From: a virus
Length of the DNA: 29,350 nt
Reading direction: 5' to 3' (one strand)
IMG/VR virus record: IMGVR_UViG_3300032235_000396
Span: 1 to 29,350 of that record
The notes below the pieces were generated by a model. The model had not been told where the DNA came from and made no database searches. It saw only the letters and a list, made by a program, of their open reading frames with translations. How positions within the stretch are numbered: the stretch's first letter is position 1; the number at the start of each line of letters is the position of its first letter. This document shows, piece by piece, positions 14,891 to 22,425 of the stretch. The position numbers and the translations under genes were made by a program.

Positions 14891-15034
14891 ATGACTACGG
14901 TATACCGCATTGTTCATCCATATGGCTGGGTTGAGTTCATAGACCAAGCAAAGGCAGAGGCATATCGCGACAGCCACCATGCTGGGTGTGAGATTCAAGA
15001 ACTTCAAAGGGACTTGTCTGAAAATGCCTCGTAA
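14891..15034 (+). CDS. Small protein (47 aa)
   Basis: This is a short open frame of 47 residues: it begins MTTVYRIVHPYGWVEFIDQA and ends in a charged helix (CEIQELQRDLSENAS). It starts three bases after the fibre stop and overlaps the next gene's ATG at 15024. Gene-dense packing and natural composition support coding. The YRIVHPYGWVEFID segment looks like a beta-hairpin. Function unknown. Confidence 0.6.
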   Translation: MTTVYRIVHPYGWVEFIDQAKAEAYRDSHHAGCEIQELQRDLSENAS

Positions 15035-15296
15035 ATCTACCTCTCTGTCTGTTGGCCGCGGCGAGAAGCTACCCGTTTCCAAGGGTGCTGGGCTCACTGC
15101 AAAAGGCAGGGCCAAGTACAACAAGGAGACTGGCAGTAACCTCAAGGCTCCTGCTCCGAATCCTAAGACCAAGGCTGACGCTGCTCGCAAGAAGAGCTTC
15201 TGCGCCAGAATGTCTGGAATGCCTGGCCCAATGAAGGATGCCAAGGGCAACCCGACGCGCAAGGCTGCTTCGCTTAAACGCTGGAACTGCCGCTAA
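15024..15296 (+). CDS. Conserved small basic phage protein (90 aa)
   Basis: This 90-residue, strongly basic protein starts MPRKSTSLSVGRGEKLPVSK and contains GAGLTAKGRAKYNKETGSN, KSFCARMSGMPGPMKD and a final KRWNC, a pattern I recognise from short proteins in many aquatic phages, including cyanophages. The frame extends upstream to 14979, but ATG 15024 gives the conserved N-terminus and leaves the 47-aa gene intact except for an 11-base overlap. The two Cys and many Lys/Arg residues suggest nucleic-acid or virion binding; its role is not established to my knowledge. Confidence 0.75.
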   Translation: MPRKSTSLSVGRGEKLPVSKGAGLTAKGRAKYNKETGSNLKAPAPNPKTKADAARKKSFCARMSGMPGPMKDAKGNPTRKAASLKRWNCR

Positions 15297-15299
15297 TTT

Positions 15300-15464
15300 A
15301 TGGAAAAGTTCATATCGCACATCCTTGAACAGGTGGCAGGCCAAGGCTTGTCCATGGCATTCACCATCGTTGCTGTCTACTATCTGTACGGCAAGATCAA
15401 GGAGTGCGAAGCGGATCGCAAAGCTCTTTGGGAACGACTGTTTGAGCACACTGAATCAAAATGA
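15300..15464 (+). CDS. Small single-span membrane protein, holin candidate (54 aa)
   Basis: This 54-residue open frame starts MEKFISHILEQVAGQGLSMA. It has one hydrophobic span at about residues 13-31 (GQGLSMAFTIVAVYYLYG) followed by a charged helix (KIKECEADRKALWERLFEHTE). This matches the plan of very short holin-like proteins. It precedes another small membrane protein and the endolysin, so a role in timing membrane opening for lysis is likely. Its stop overlaps the next start (ATGA). No Shine-Dalgarno sequence; the start sits in a TAATTTATG context. Confidence 0.65.
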   Translation: MEKFISHILEQVAGQGLSMAFTIVAVYYLYGKIKECEADRKALWERLFEHTESK

Positions 15465-15631
15465 GCATCCTCAAAACCTACCTACGGCAACCTTCCACCT
15501 GGCTTGGCCTCGCTAAAATTGGAGCTGCCGCTGGCATATATTCCGCCGGAGTTGGTAACTCTGTCGCAACTGCTATTGTCAGCATTTTTGGCTTGGTGGA
15601 CGTCATTCGCAATGAGCGCCAATCCAAGTAA
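15461..15631 (+). CDS. Small membrane protein, second holin or antiholin candidate (56 aa)
   Basis: This 56-residue open frame starts MSILKTYLRQPSTWLGLAKI. It has a moderately hydrophobic central span (about 14-47: LGLAKIGAAAGIYS, then SVATAIVSIFGLVDVI) that could be one long or two short membrane helices, and ends in a charged RNERQSK. It overlaps the holin-like gene by 4 bases and the endolysin start by 20 bases. Such overlap with the lysis enzyme and the two-gene pair suggest a holin/antiholin or holin/pinholin arrangement. Which protein forms the pore cannot be told from sequence. Confidence 0.65.
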   Translation: MSILKTYLRQPSTWLGLAKIGAAAGIYSAGVGNSVATAIVSIFGLVDVIRNERQSK

Positions 15632-16154
15632 TCCCAACTTCGAGCGTGCCCTGAAGTTCGTCCTCAAGTCTGAGGGCGGCTTTGTTAATCACCCGCATGA
15701 CAAGGGTGGCAAGACCATGAAAGGCATCTTGCAGCGTGTCTACGACAAGTATCGTGACGACAAGCAGGAGGACCGGCGTTGCGTGTCTCAGATTTCTGAC
15801 GAAGAGGTTGAAGACATCTACTACAACGATTACTGGGTGCCTGGGAAGTGCTACAAGTTCCCGTGGCCACTGTATGCCGTTCACTTTGACGGATGCGTGA
15901 ACAGTGGGGTTGGTCAGGCTGGCAAGTGGCTCCAAAGAGCCGTGGGCTCCGCTGCTGATGGCGCTATTGGGCCAAAGACCATCATGGCTTACGAGGCCAA
16001 GGTGCAGGAAGTTGGCGTGGATGCCATCGTTCAGGACATTCTTAAGCAGCGCAATGGCTTCTACAAGCTGCTTGTTGAGAAAGACCCAACTCAGAAGTCA
16101 TTCATAAATGGCTGGCTTAATCGCTTGGATAACCTTAAAGAATACATCGCATGA
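15612..16154 (+). CDS. Endolysin, GH108 peptidoglycan hydrolase (180 aa)
   Basis: This protein cleaves the glycan strands of the host cell wall at the end of infection. The N-terminal part, with FVLKSEGGFVNHPHDKGGKT at residues 16-35, is the GH108/TtsA-type catalytic motif with Glu21 as the expected general acid. The C-terminal part (AVGSAADGAIGPKTIMAYEA) matches the PG_binding_3 domain that follows in this family. Length is normal for the family. The frame is open to 15504, but ATG 15612 puts the catalytic motif at its usual distance from the start. There is no signal peptide, so release depends on the holin-like proteins just upstream. The stop overlaps the zinc-ribbon gene by an ATGA. Confidence 0.9.
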   Translation: MSANPSNPNFERALKFVLKSEGGFVNHPHDKGGKTMKGILQRVYDKYRDDKQEDRRCVSQISDEEVEDIYYNDYWVPGKCYKFPWPLYAVHFDGCVNSGVGQAGKWLQRAVGSAADGAIGPKTIMAYEAKVQEVGVDAIVQDILKQRNGFYKLLVEKDPTQKSFINGWLNRLDNLKEYIA

Positions 16155-16402
16155 GCAAGCTCACCTTGGTACTTGGCTCCCTTATGGGTGGCGGCAACAA
16201 AGAATACTGCCCAGATTGTGGCTGTGAAATGAAGTCCAACGGCACTTGCCCGGACTGTGGCTATGGCGAGGAAGAGGACGAAGATGACATGGAAGAAGAA
16301 GGTGAAGATGAGGGCATGGACATGCAGGCCCTTATTGACCTCAAGAACGACCTTCAGCGAGTAATGGAAAAGATCGACAGGTTGATCGTCAATGGCGACT
16401 AA
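16151..16402 (+). CDS. Zinc-ribbon acidic small protein (83 aa)
   Basis: This 83-residue protein has four cysteines in a CPDC-x9-CPDC ribbon (residues 20-36) that would bind one zinc ion. An extremely acidic stretch follows (about 40-58, Glu and Asp with few other residues), then an amphipathic C-terminal helix (LIDLKNDLQRVMEKIDRLI). The first ten residues are mildly hydrophobic. It is coupled to the endolysin stop and overlaps the next start by 11 bases. The domain order suggests a binding adaptor or DNA-mimic rather than an enzyme. No family is recognised with confidence. Confidence 0.75.
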   Translation: MSKLTLVLGSLMGGGNKEYCPDCGCEMKSNGTCPDCGYGEEEDEDDMEEEGEDEGMDMQALIDLKNDLQRVMEKIDRLIVNGD

Positions 16403-18554
16403 CGACACACAGCCAGCCCAAATCAGGGATGGTGATGACTGGTTCCTAGGCTTTGCAAGCCGACTAGATCCAGGCAACATCCCCGAGAAGATGTTGCAAT
16501 CCTCACAGAACATGAGGTTGCAGCGGGGCACTGCTACGATTCGTTTAGGCGCAAAGAGGCTTAACGGATTTATTCAGGACAACCGCATTCCAGATCTGCG
16601 GAGCACGACAGTGTACACTGACCCCAACACTGGGGAAGACTTCATCCTGATGGTGCTGGGTGGAGGGATGATGCTGTGCTATCAGGACGGCACGGTTTAC
16701 AAGTACATCAATTTTACTTACTCCACGAACGTCAATCCGGTTGGGTTTACATCCCCAGAGATTAACATTGGCACGGAGACGCAGGCAATTCAGGCGCTTG
16801 ACAAGGTGTACATTCTCCGCGGGTCTGCCACAACTCCGGCAGCAGCGGTTACGTTCACGAATGCAGCCATTTCGTCTGGAACCTGGGGCACATTTACTGT
16901 CATTGGATTCCCATGGAGAAAGTGGCTTGCGCTACCATACGTTACGGACACTGATGCCGGAACGGTAACGATTACCATTCCAAGAGATCACGGCTTTCAA
17001 ATTGGAGATGTTTTGGAAGTATTTTCTCCAGTGCAGTTTTCCACTACGATTACTGCAATAACAAACACGACGATAGTTGTTGATTACAGGCCGTCGTTGC
17101 CAGTGTTTCCAGGTAATATCTCATTCATGCTTTACACTGATGTGTACGGCACTGAATTGATTATTCAAAGCACACACCAGCCACATTTTAATGGAACTTA
17201 TCCAGTACAGAATCCTGCCACTATTCTGACAACTGGAAATGTTGTGCTTCATTATTTTAATAATACTGGAAGCAATATATCTGCTAACACAAATCAATCA
17301 GGCATGACTGCATTGCAGGCAAAAAGCCCGATTGTGTGGGATGGCGTGTCCACTACGGCATCGCCGGTTAATCAAACAACCGTGATGACCGGAACAACTG
17401 CTCAGGTTCCTCCGGCAGACTTTGGAATCTACTTTCAAAACAGGTTAGTCCTAAAAACCAGCGATCACTACATTGCTGTGAGCGACATATTGAGCGACAC
17501 GTTTGATATGCAACTCAACAACTTTAACATCAACCTTGGCAGCGGTGATGACATTATTGGGTTCCTGCCGTGGATTGAGAGTCAGTTTTTGGTGTTTATG
17601 CGCCGCGCTATTTACATTGCGTTCGTGCAAACCACTAACTACATCTCTGGCCCTCCTGGGATAGAGAGCAGCATTACTGTGGTCACCAACGAGGTTGGGT
17701 GCCTTTCTCGGCGCAGCATCGTAAATGCTGGCCAGTTCGTGTTCTTCTTGTCTCCAAAGGGCGTGCATATGCTGACGCCGCAGCTCGATCTTAAGCTGCT
17801 GGGTAACACTCAGCCACTCAGTGAGCCGATTGCTGACTTCTTTGATGCAATCAACTACAACACGGCCTTTCACGCAGCCGCGGCGTATTACAATAACCGC
17901 TTTTACATTAGCATTCCTTGGAAGGGCAGCGAATACAGCGCCCAAAATCCAACTTGGAGCTACAATAACCGGATAGCGGTTTACAACACACTCAATCAGC
18001 AATGGGAGTCGATTGACTCATACCAGAGCGACATGTTCGTGGATGAGTTTTTCACATGCTCCTATGGTAATGAAAGACGCTTGATGGCCGGCTGCCGTAT
18101 CTGGGCAGGCTGGAGACAAGGAGATGCCTTTAATCCGATCCTGAGCCCAGGCGTTGCGCTGTTTGAGGAGACTCAAGACTTTGACGAATGGTCGTACATT
18201 TACGACGATCCAGACTACGTCATCATGCCATCTCCAATCATCGGCATTATGAGATCAAGGGAGTACATGTTTGACTCCCTTAACGAGAAGCGGTTTCTCA
18301 GGGCTCAGGTACAAACCAACAATAACGTAGGAGATCGTGTTCAGATTTACGTTAATGTGCATGATTTTGATGCCAGAGAAATGGTGATGGACTACACCTT
18401 TGAGCAGGGAACCGACGCCACACTGAGGCCGCGGATTGCCCTCAGAGGATCTGCCATTGATGTTGAGGCGCACATTTTATCTGGATCACCTTCAATTAAA
18501 ACGATTCAGGTGACTGGAATAACAACTGATAGACAGATGATTTCACAAGAATAA
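16392..18554 (+). CDS. Large virion protein, tail nozzle or stopper candidate (720 aa)
   Basis: This 720-residue, mainly beta protein has an N-terminal GFASRLDPGNIPEKMLQSSQ, then MRLQRGTATIRLGAKRL. That layout (a small list of locations or dimensions then a beta-rich domain) recalls the starts of podovirus tail nozzle proteins of the T7 gp12/P22 gp10 kind, although no exact motif proves it. Trp-, Tyr- and Asn-rich strands run throughout, and the C-terminus is a beta domain (ALRGSAIDVEAHILSGSPSIKT). The position after the lysis cassette and before ejection proteins fits a tail-tube end piece. A general virion-structural role is firm; the nozzle call is inference. Confidence 0.6.
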   Translation: MATNDTQPAQIRDGDDWFLGFASRLDPGNIPEKMLQSSQNMRLQRGTATIRLGAKRLNGFIQDNRIPDLRSTTVYTDPNTGEDFILMVLGGGMMLCYQDGTVYKYINFTYSTNVNPVGFTSPEINIGTETQAIQALDKVYILRGSATTPAAAVTFTNAAISSGTWGTFTVIGFPWRKWLALPYVTDTDAGTVTITIPRDHGFQIGDVLEVFSPVQFSTTITAITNTTIVVDYRPSLPVFPGNISFMLYTDVYGTELIIQSTHQPHFNGTYPVQNPATILTTGNVVLHYFNNTGSNISANTNQSGMTALQAKSPIVWDGVSTTASPVNQTTVMTGTTAQVPPADFGIYFQNRLVLKTSDHYIAVSDILSDTFDMQLNNFNINLGSGDDIIGFLPWIESQFLVFMRRAIYIAFVQTTNYISGPPGIESSITVVTNEVGCLSRRSIVNAGQFVFFLSPKGVHMLTPQLDLKLLGNTQPLSEPIADFFDAINYNTAFHAAAAYYNNRFYISIPWKGSEYSAQNPTWSYNNRIAVYNTLNQQWESIDSYQSDMFVDEFFTCSYGNERRLMAGCRIWAGWRQGDAFNPILSPGVALFEETQDFDEWSYIYDDPDYVIMPSPIIGIMRSREYMFDSLNEKRFLRAQVQTNNNVGDRVQIYVNVHDFDAREMVMDYTFEQGTDATLRPRIALRGSAIDVEAHILSGSPSIKTIQVTGITTDRQMISQE

Positions 18555-18556
18555 CA

Positions 18557-19342
18557 ATGAGCAAAATTACAACATTCTCTGATTTTTTAGCATACACAAT
18601 TTATTACAAAAACATCTGCAAGAACAATGACCTGCTAAAGCAATACTGGGACGGATGTACTTCAATTTATGTAAATAACAACTATCCTGTTTTTCAGGCT
18701 GGTTTGTTTTCAAATAATTTTGACGAGCATTTGGAGATTTTACATGAAAGGCACTGGCAAAACGGATCAAAAAAAGTCCTAGATGCCGGATGCGGAATTG
18801 GAAAGGTCACAAACTCTTTTGCAAAAAAGCACCCTGAAGCATCTTTTACAGGGCTGACAATTTCATCAGAGCAGGTCCAGATTGCAGAGGCAGAGGCAGA
18901 GGCTCTTGGAAACTGCGCGTTTGTACAAGGGTCTTATGACTCTATGCCGTTTGAAGATGCCACCTTTGATTTTGTTTATTTTTACCAAAGCATAGGATAT
19001 AGGCCGCTTGTTGATGTCCTTGCAGAGGCGTACCGTGTACTTAAGCCTGGAGGCAAATTGTTAATTTCTGACATGTGTTCTGTGGATGACCCTCATCCAC
19101 ATGAGGCTTGGGAAATAAAACAGCTTCAAAAGATATGGCATTACATGTGTTACCCGTGCTGGTATCATTTGAAGGCAGCAGAGATTTCTGGCTTTAAGTT
19201 AATTGAGCACAATTCCAATCTAAATCAAATTGTTGATTACACTGTTTGGGCAGATTTGGTAAACGGTGGGCTTGGAAGTTTCCATAAAAATGAAGTTCCG
19301 TTTTCGCCAATTAAAGTTTCTGAGTTTTTGTATCAAAAATAA
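18557..19342 (+). CDS. Class I SAM-dependent methyltransferase (261 aa)
   Basis: The enzyme transfers a methyl group from S-adenosylmethionine to an unknown acceptor. Motif I is VLDAGCGIGKVT at residues 74-85, followed by GLTISSEQVQIAEAEAEA (99-116) and the post-motif YRVLKPGGKLLI at 159-170. The TISSEQVQ segment and the spacing resemble the sterol, tocopherol, cyclopropane and terpenoid C-methyltransferase type more than DNA methyltransferases, and there is no DPPY or NPPY motif. The first 70 residues are an unrelated helical cap. It is followed at once by a DDxxD protein with an overlapping start. The pair uses visibly more AT-rich codons than its neighbours, which fits recent gain. Acceptor unknown. 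Confidence 0.85.
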   Translation: MSKITTFSDFLAYTIYYKNICKNNDLLKQYWDGCTSIYVNNNYPVFQAGLFSNNFDEHLEILHERHWQNGSKKVLDAGCGIGKVTNSFAKKHPEASFTGLTISSEQVQIAEAEAEALGNCAFVQGSYDSMPFEDATFDFVYFYQSIGYRPLVDVLAEAYRVLKPGGKLLISDMCSVDDPHPHEAWEIKQLQKIWHYMCYPCWYHLKAAEISGFKLIEHNSNLNQIVDYTVWADLVNGGLGSFHKNEVPFSPIKVSEFLYQK

Positions 19343-19776
19343 TGGATTATTGTAGCAAGCCAAGCGAAGTGGCCAAAACGCCAAAAGCATTAGGCGTGAT
19401 GCAATTTATTGCCAACGGGAACAATCACGCTTTTGATTTCATTTGGAGATGCTGGAACTTTTGCCACATCATAGATGACTTGGTTGACAAAGACGAAAGC
19501 GTAACGATCAACGAAATAGCCAGAGAGATATTTCTGTTTATTCAGATGATTTCTTTGAATCCATTTTTTCAGCTTCACAAGCATAGCCTTCTTCCGCTTA
19601 TACTGAATGCTTGTGATGGCTGGGTGGCCGGAGAAAGAGCGGCAAGCCAAGGAAAACGATATTCAGCAGTGCTTAAATGCAGCGACTTTGTGATATATTC
19701 TCATGTCGCCTTCCTTGTTGGAGGGTGGGAGCACATGCGGAATCTTGACGAGATACGGTCTTACGATAAGGAGTAA
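19342..19776 (+). CDS. DDxxD-motif helical protein (144 aa)
   Basis: This 144-residue helical protein contains RCWNFCHIIDDLVDKDE at residues 36-52, so DDLVD at 45-49 has the DDxxD form used for diphosphate binding by isoprenoid synthases. The Trp-Asn-Phe-Cys-His part and the C-terminal VAFLVGGWEHMRNL resemble helical phage proteins of unknown role that share an (I)DD-containing helix. It is under half the length of a terpene synthase and lacks a visible second metal motif (NSE/DTE), so catalysis is not shown. Its start overlaps the methyltransferase stop by one base, so the two are co-translated and likely act together. Codon use is AT-rich like the partner. Its end holds AAGGAG, a ribosome site for the next gene. 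Confidence 0.65.
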   Translation: MDYCSKPSEVAKTPKALGVMQFIANGNNHAFDFIWRCWNFCHIIDDLVDKDESVTINEIAREIFLFIQMISLNPFFQLHKHSLLPLILNACDGWVAGERAASQGKRYSAVLKCSDFVIYSHVAFLVGGWEHMRNLDEIRSYDKE

Positions 19777-19779
19777 ATT

Positions 19780-21378
19780 ATGGGCGATTACGGCGGCGGC
19801 GGATCAACAGTAGTACAGGCACCAGCGGCTCCTGATTACACGGAGTCGATGGAAAGCATCTTGGCTGCACAGGTTAAGATGGCTCCTGAGGTGTATGCCT
19901 CTGAGGCGAAATATCAGCCACTTTATGGTGCCCTACAAGCTCAGCAGCAGGCATTTCAAACTCAGCAGAGCTTGGACATCGCCAAGAAAGCCTATCCGCA
20001 AATTGCGGAGATGGAGGCGGCCTACAATCAGGCCAACCGAGCCGCTGAACTTGGGCAGCTTCAGACCGCTTTGCCGGCATACCAGCAGGCATTTAACGCT
20101 CTGACTCCTGGGTATGCTCAGGCTGTCGAAAATGCCGGCCAGTTAGCTCAATCAGCAACAGCCCAAGCTCTTAATCGACCAGTTTTTGGTTCATACCAAA
20201 ATGCGGTCAGGGACCCGTATGGGGCACCGATGACATTGGCGCAGCCGCGGATGGTTTCCATGGCTCAGCCACAGGCGCAGCAGCCTTCTTTAGCTTCTGG
20301 AGCCCTACAGGTCCAAGGCAACTTAGGGCCAATTTCTGCTGAGCGCCCTGGCATGATGCTTGGCCAAAGACAGGGTCCGGCAGATAACATTGCCAGACAA
20401 ATACAAAATATACCTAGCACACAGCAGGCTTATTCTAACCTGCAAGAGACTCCTGCCGGCGGATACGTCAACGCAGTTCGAGGATTTACTCCAGACAGAA
20501 ATCTGGCATCAAACATCCAGAACCTAGATCAGGGTTCTGTTAATCAGTATATTGGAGCAATGCCAGGAATGGGGCAATACGCCGACTTCTTGGCACAGAG
20601 TTCTGCTCAACAGCTGATGGCCGGCAAAAGCCTTACAGCAGAAGAGCAACGCCTGGCAGATCAGGCTGCTCGCTCTGCGTATGCCGCAAGAGGGACTGCG
20701 CTTGGACCTCAAGCAGTAAGCGCTGAGATTCTTAACCGTTCTGATGTGGCCAACAGGCGCTATCAAGAGCGATTGCAAAATGCGGCTCAAGCTGCCGGCA
20801 CAATCCAAGCCATTTACCAGCCAGCATTGGCTCAGTCATTGCAACGCCAGCAGGCTGGTATTGAATACGGCATGGGGCAACAGAAGCTCCTTCAGTCCGC
20901 TCAAGAGCAGGCTTACCAACAAGCCATGGGTCGCGAGCAGCTTGGCGCAGGCATTCAGCAGGCAGCTTTCCAGCAGGCACTGCAACGTGGCCAAGCAGAA
21001 CAGCAGGCTTACGCTGCGGGAACACAGGCTCAGGCGGCTCAGGCTGCTTTGGGTGCTGGAGCTATGTCTCAGTTGCAGGCAGCTCAGGCTCCTGTGTTGC
21101 AGGCATTCTACAAGCAGCCTATCCTTCAGGGGCAGGAGGGCCAGGCGCAGCAGATGGCAATGGCCATGCAACAGCAGTCAGGACCGCAGTTGTTTAACCC
21201 AGAGTCTCAGACTGGCATGGGTAGCATCTATGGCGCGTACAACTCGCAGATGAACCTAGCTGGCGCTCAGGCTCAGGCTAATGCTGCCAAGTCGGCTGGG
21301 CAGTCCAGTATGATTGGCTCGCTTGGCGGCGGTCTTTTATCTGCTGGAGGAATGATCGGCGGAGCAATGATTCTTTAA
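19780..21378 (+). CDS. Gln/Ala-rich internal virion (ejection-type) protein (532 aa)
   Basis: This 532-residue protein is very rich in Gln and Ala and appears to be almost all helix, with long Gln-Ala repeats between about 60 and 480. It opens with MGDYGGGGSTVVQAP and ends in a glycine-rich hydrophobic tail (SLGGGLLSAGGMIGGAMIL) suited to membrane contact. These traits fit an internal virion or ejection protein that enters the cell with the DNA, as in podoviruses. It is the first of the large proteins of this block. Unlike most genes here it has a good ribosome site, AAGGAG six bases before the ATG. Specific equivalence to P22 or T7 ejection proteins cannot be claimed. Confidence 0.65.
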   Translation: MGDYGGGGSTVVQAPAAPDYTESMESILAAQVKMAPEVYASEAKYQPLYGALQAQQQAFQTQQSLDIAKKAYPQIAEMEAAYNQANRAAELGQLQTALPAYQQAFNALTPGYAQAVENAGQLAQSATAQALNRPVFGSYQNAVRDPYGAPMTLAQPRMVSMAQPQAQQPSLASGALQVQGNLGPISAERPGMMLGQRQGPADNIARQIQNIPSTQQAYSNLQETPAGGYVNAVRGFTPDRNLASNIQNLDQGSVNQYIGAMPGMGQYADFLAQSSAQQLMAGKSLTAEEQRLADQAARSAYAARGTALGPQAVSAEILNRSDVANRRYQERLQNAAQAAGTIQAIYQPALAQSLQRQQAGIEYGMGQQKLLQSAQEQAYQQAMGREQLGAGIQQAAFQQALQRGQAEQQAYAAGTQAQAAQAALGAGAMSQLQAAQAPVLQAFYKQPILQGQEGQAQQMAMAMQQQSGPQLFNPESQTGMGSIYGAYNSQMNLAGAQAQANAAKSAGQSSMIGSLGGGLLSAGGMIGGAMIL

Positions 21379-22217
21379 TGACTGCTGAACAAATTATATC
21401 ACTTGCGCTTAAGCACGCTAAACGACCTGCTGTTCTTTGGAGCGGCGGCAAAGACAGCACCGTGCTGCTTGATCTTGCCAGAAAGGTCCGGCCTGATATT
21501 GAGGTTATTCACTTCAAGCTGCCGTTCCTGTCGCATAAGTACGCCTTTCATCACCTTGTACAAGAGAACCTAGGGCTGACTGTCCACGACTGGGTTCCTG
21601 TGTCTGTGGCATTGACGCACGGAAACAGCAGGATTGACGTGTGCGAAAATTACTCGCTTGGCGATGGCAGCTTAAAGGTGATGCGAGGCACTGAGCCGAT
21701 GCAGGCCGGAAAGCCTTGGGTATGCGGCAAGGAGTGGCTCAATCGTCCCAAAGGGCACATCGTCTCTGACTTTGATGTGCTTCTGTGTGGGCACAAGAGT
21801 AGCGACGAAGATCCTCTGACTGGAAGCATTCCGCTTGAGATCGACAAAAAGGTTCTTGGCCCAAACACGGAAATGTGGTTTCCGCTGCGTCACTGGACCG
21901 ATCAAGACATCTCTTCGTACATCAAGACCAACGGCGTGACCTTTGACACGAACAGGTATGATGAGAATGTAGTTAGCAAGCCAGACAAGCACATGAACAC
22001 TGACTACGTTCATGCCTGCTTTAATTGTGTAGACAAGCGACTCGGCAAGTTTGTGGATTGCCCTAAGTATGGCATCCAAGTAGAGAACGTCCATGAGCAC
22101 GTCCTGCACGATCAACCTGTCGCTGAATACTGCAACATCCGATCTGGATTGCAGAGCCTGCGGAGCGTGTTGCAGTCACAAATGGAGTTGGCCGGTGCTT
22201 CGCCGGGACAGGGCTGA
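21378..22217 (+). CDS. PAPS-reductase-family PP-loop protein (279 aa)
   Basis: This is an adenosine-nucleotide PP-loop protein. AVLWSGGKDSTVLLDLA (residues 18-34) holds the SGGKDS loop that binds the ATP-like phosphates of PAPS, APS or an adenylated substrate. Cysteines in HACFNCVDKRLGKFVDCPK (about 212-230) could hold a metal or an Fe-S cluster. The family includes PAPS and APS reductases, DndC-type DNA phosphorothioation proteins and tRNA thiolases, so sulfur chemistry is likely but substrate is not known. It starts one base inside the ejection-protein stop and its last 125 bases overlap the next gene in another frame. No other sulfur-pathway or Dnd gene is in the window. Confidence 0.85.
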   Translation: MTAEQIISLALKHAKRPAVLWSGGKDSTVLLDLARKVRPDIEVIHFKLPFLSHKYAFHHLVQENLGLTVHDWVPVSVALTHGNSRIDVCENYSLGDGSLKVMRGTEPMQAGKPWVCGKEWLNRPKGHIVSDFDVLLCGHKSSDEDPLTGSIPLEIDKKVLGPNTEMWFPLRHWTDQDISSYIKTNGVTFDTNRYDENVVSKPDKHMNTDYVHACFNCVDKRLGKFVDCPKYGIQVENVHEHVLHDQPVAEYCNIRSGLQSLRSVLQSQMELAGASPGQG

Positions 22218-22425
22218 CGCAGCAGAAATACCAGCAGAACTCATTCGAGATGATTACCCACTTCTTAAAACGTGCAACAATAGATGCGCTGCATTGTCTG
22301 GAGTTGTTGGAGAATCAGTTTCGTGTACAATTTACGAAAATCGTCCACAGGCTTGCAGGCAGTTTAAGGCCGGCAGTCTACTGTGCTTAGAAGCTAGGAG
22401 ATCATTTTATGGCAAAACCAATTAA
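22093..22425 (+). CDS. YkgJ-family cysteine-cluster protein (110 aa)
   Basis: This is a metal-binding protein of the YkgJ type. CRACGACC at residues 20-27 gives the CxxCxxCC cluster, and CTIYENRPQACRQF in the C-terminal half is the second conserved block, so a zinc or Fe-S site is likely. ATG 22093 is the only good start upstream of the cluster, so the first 125 bases lie inside the PP-loop gene in another frame. Its stop also overlaps the 253-aa gene by 17 bases. It sits directly after a PP-loop enzyme, so the two may form one redox or modification unit; that link is inferred. Confidence 0.8.
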   Translation: MSTSCTINLSLNTATSDLDCRACGACCSHKWSWPVLRRDRADAAEIPAELIRDDYPLLKTCNNRCAALSGVVGESVSCTIYENRPQACRQFKAGSLLCLEARRSFYGKTN

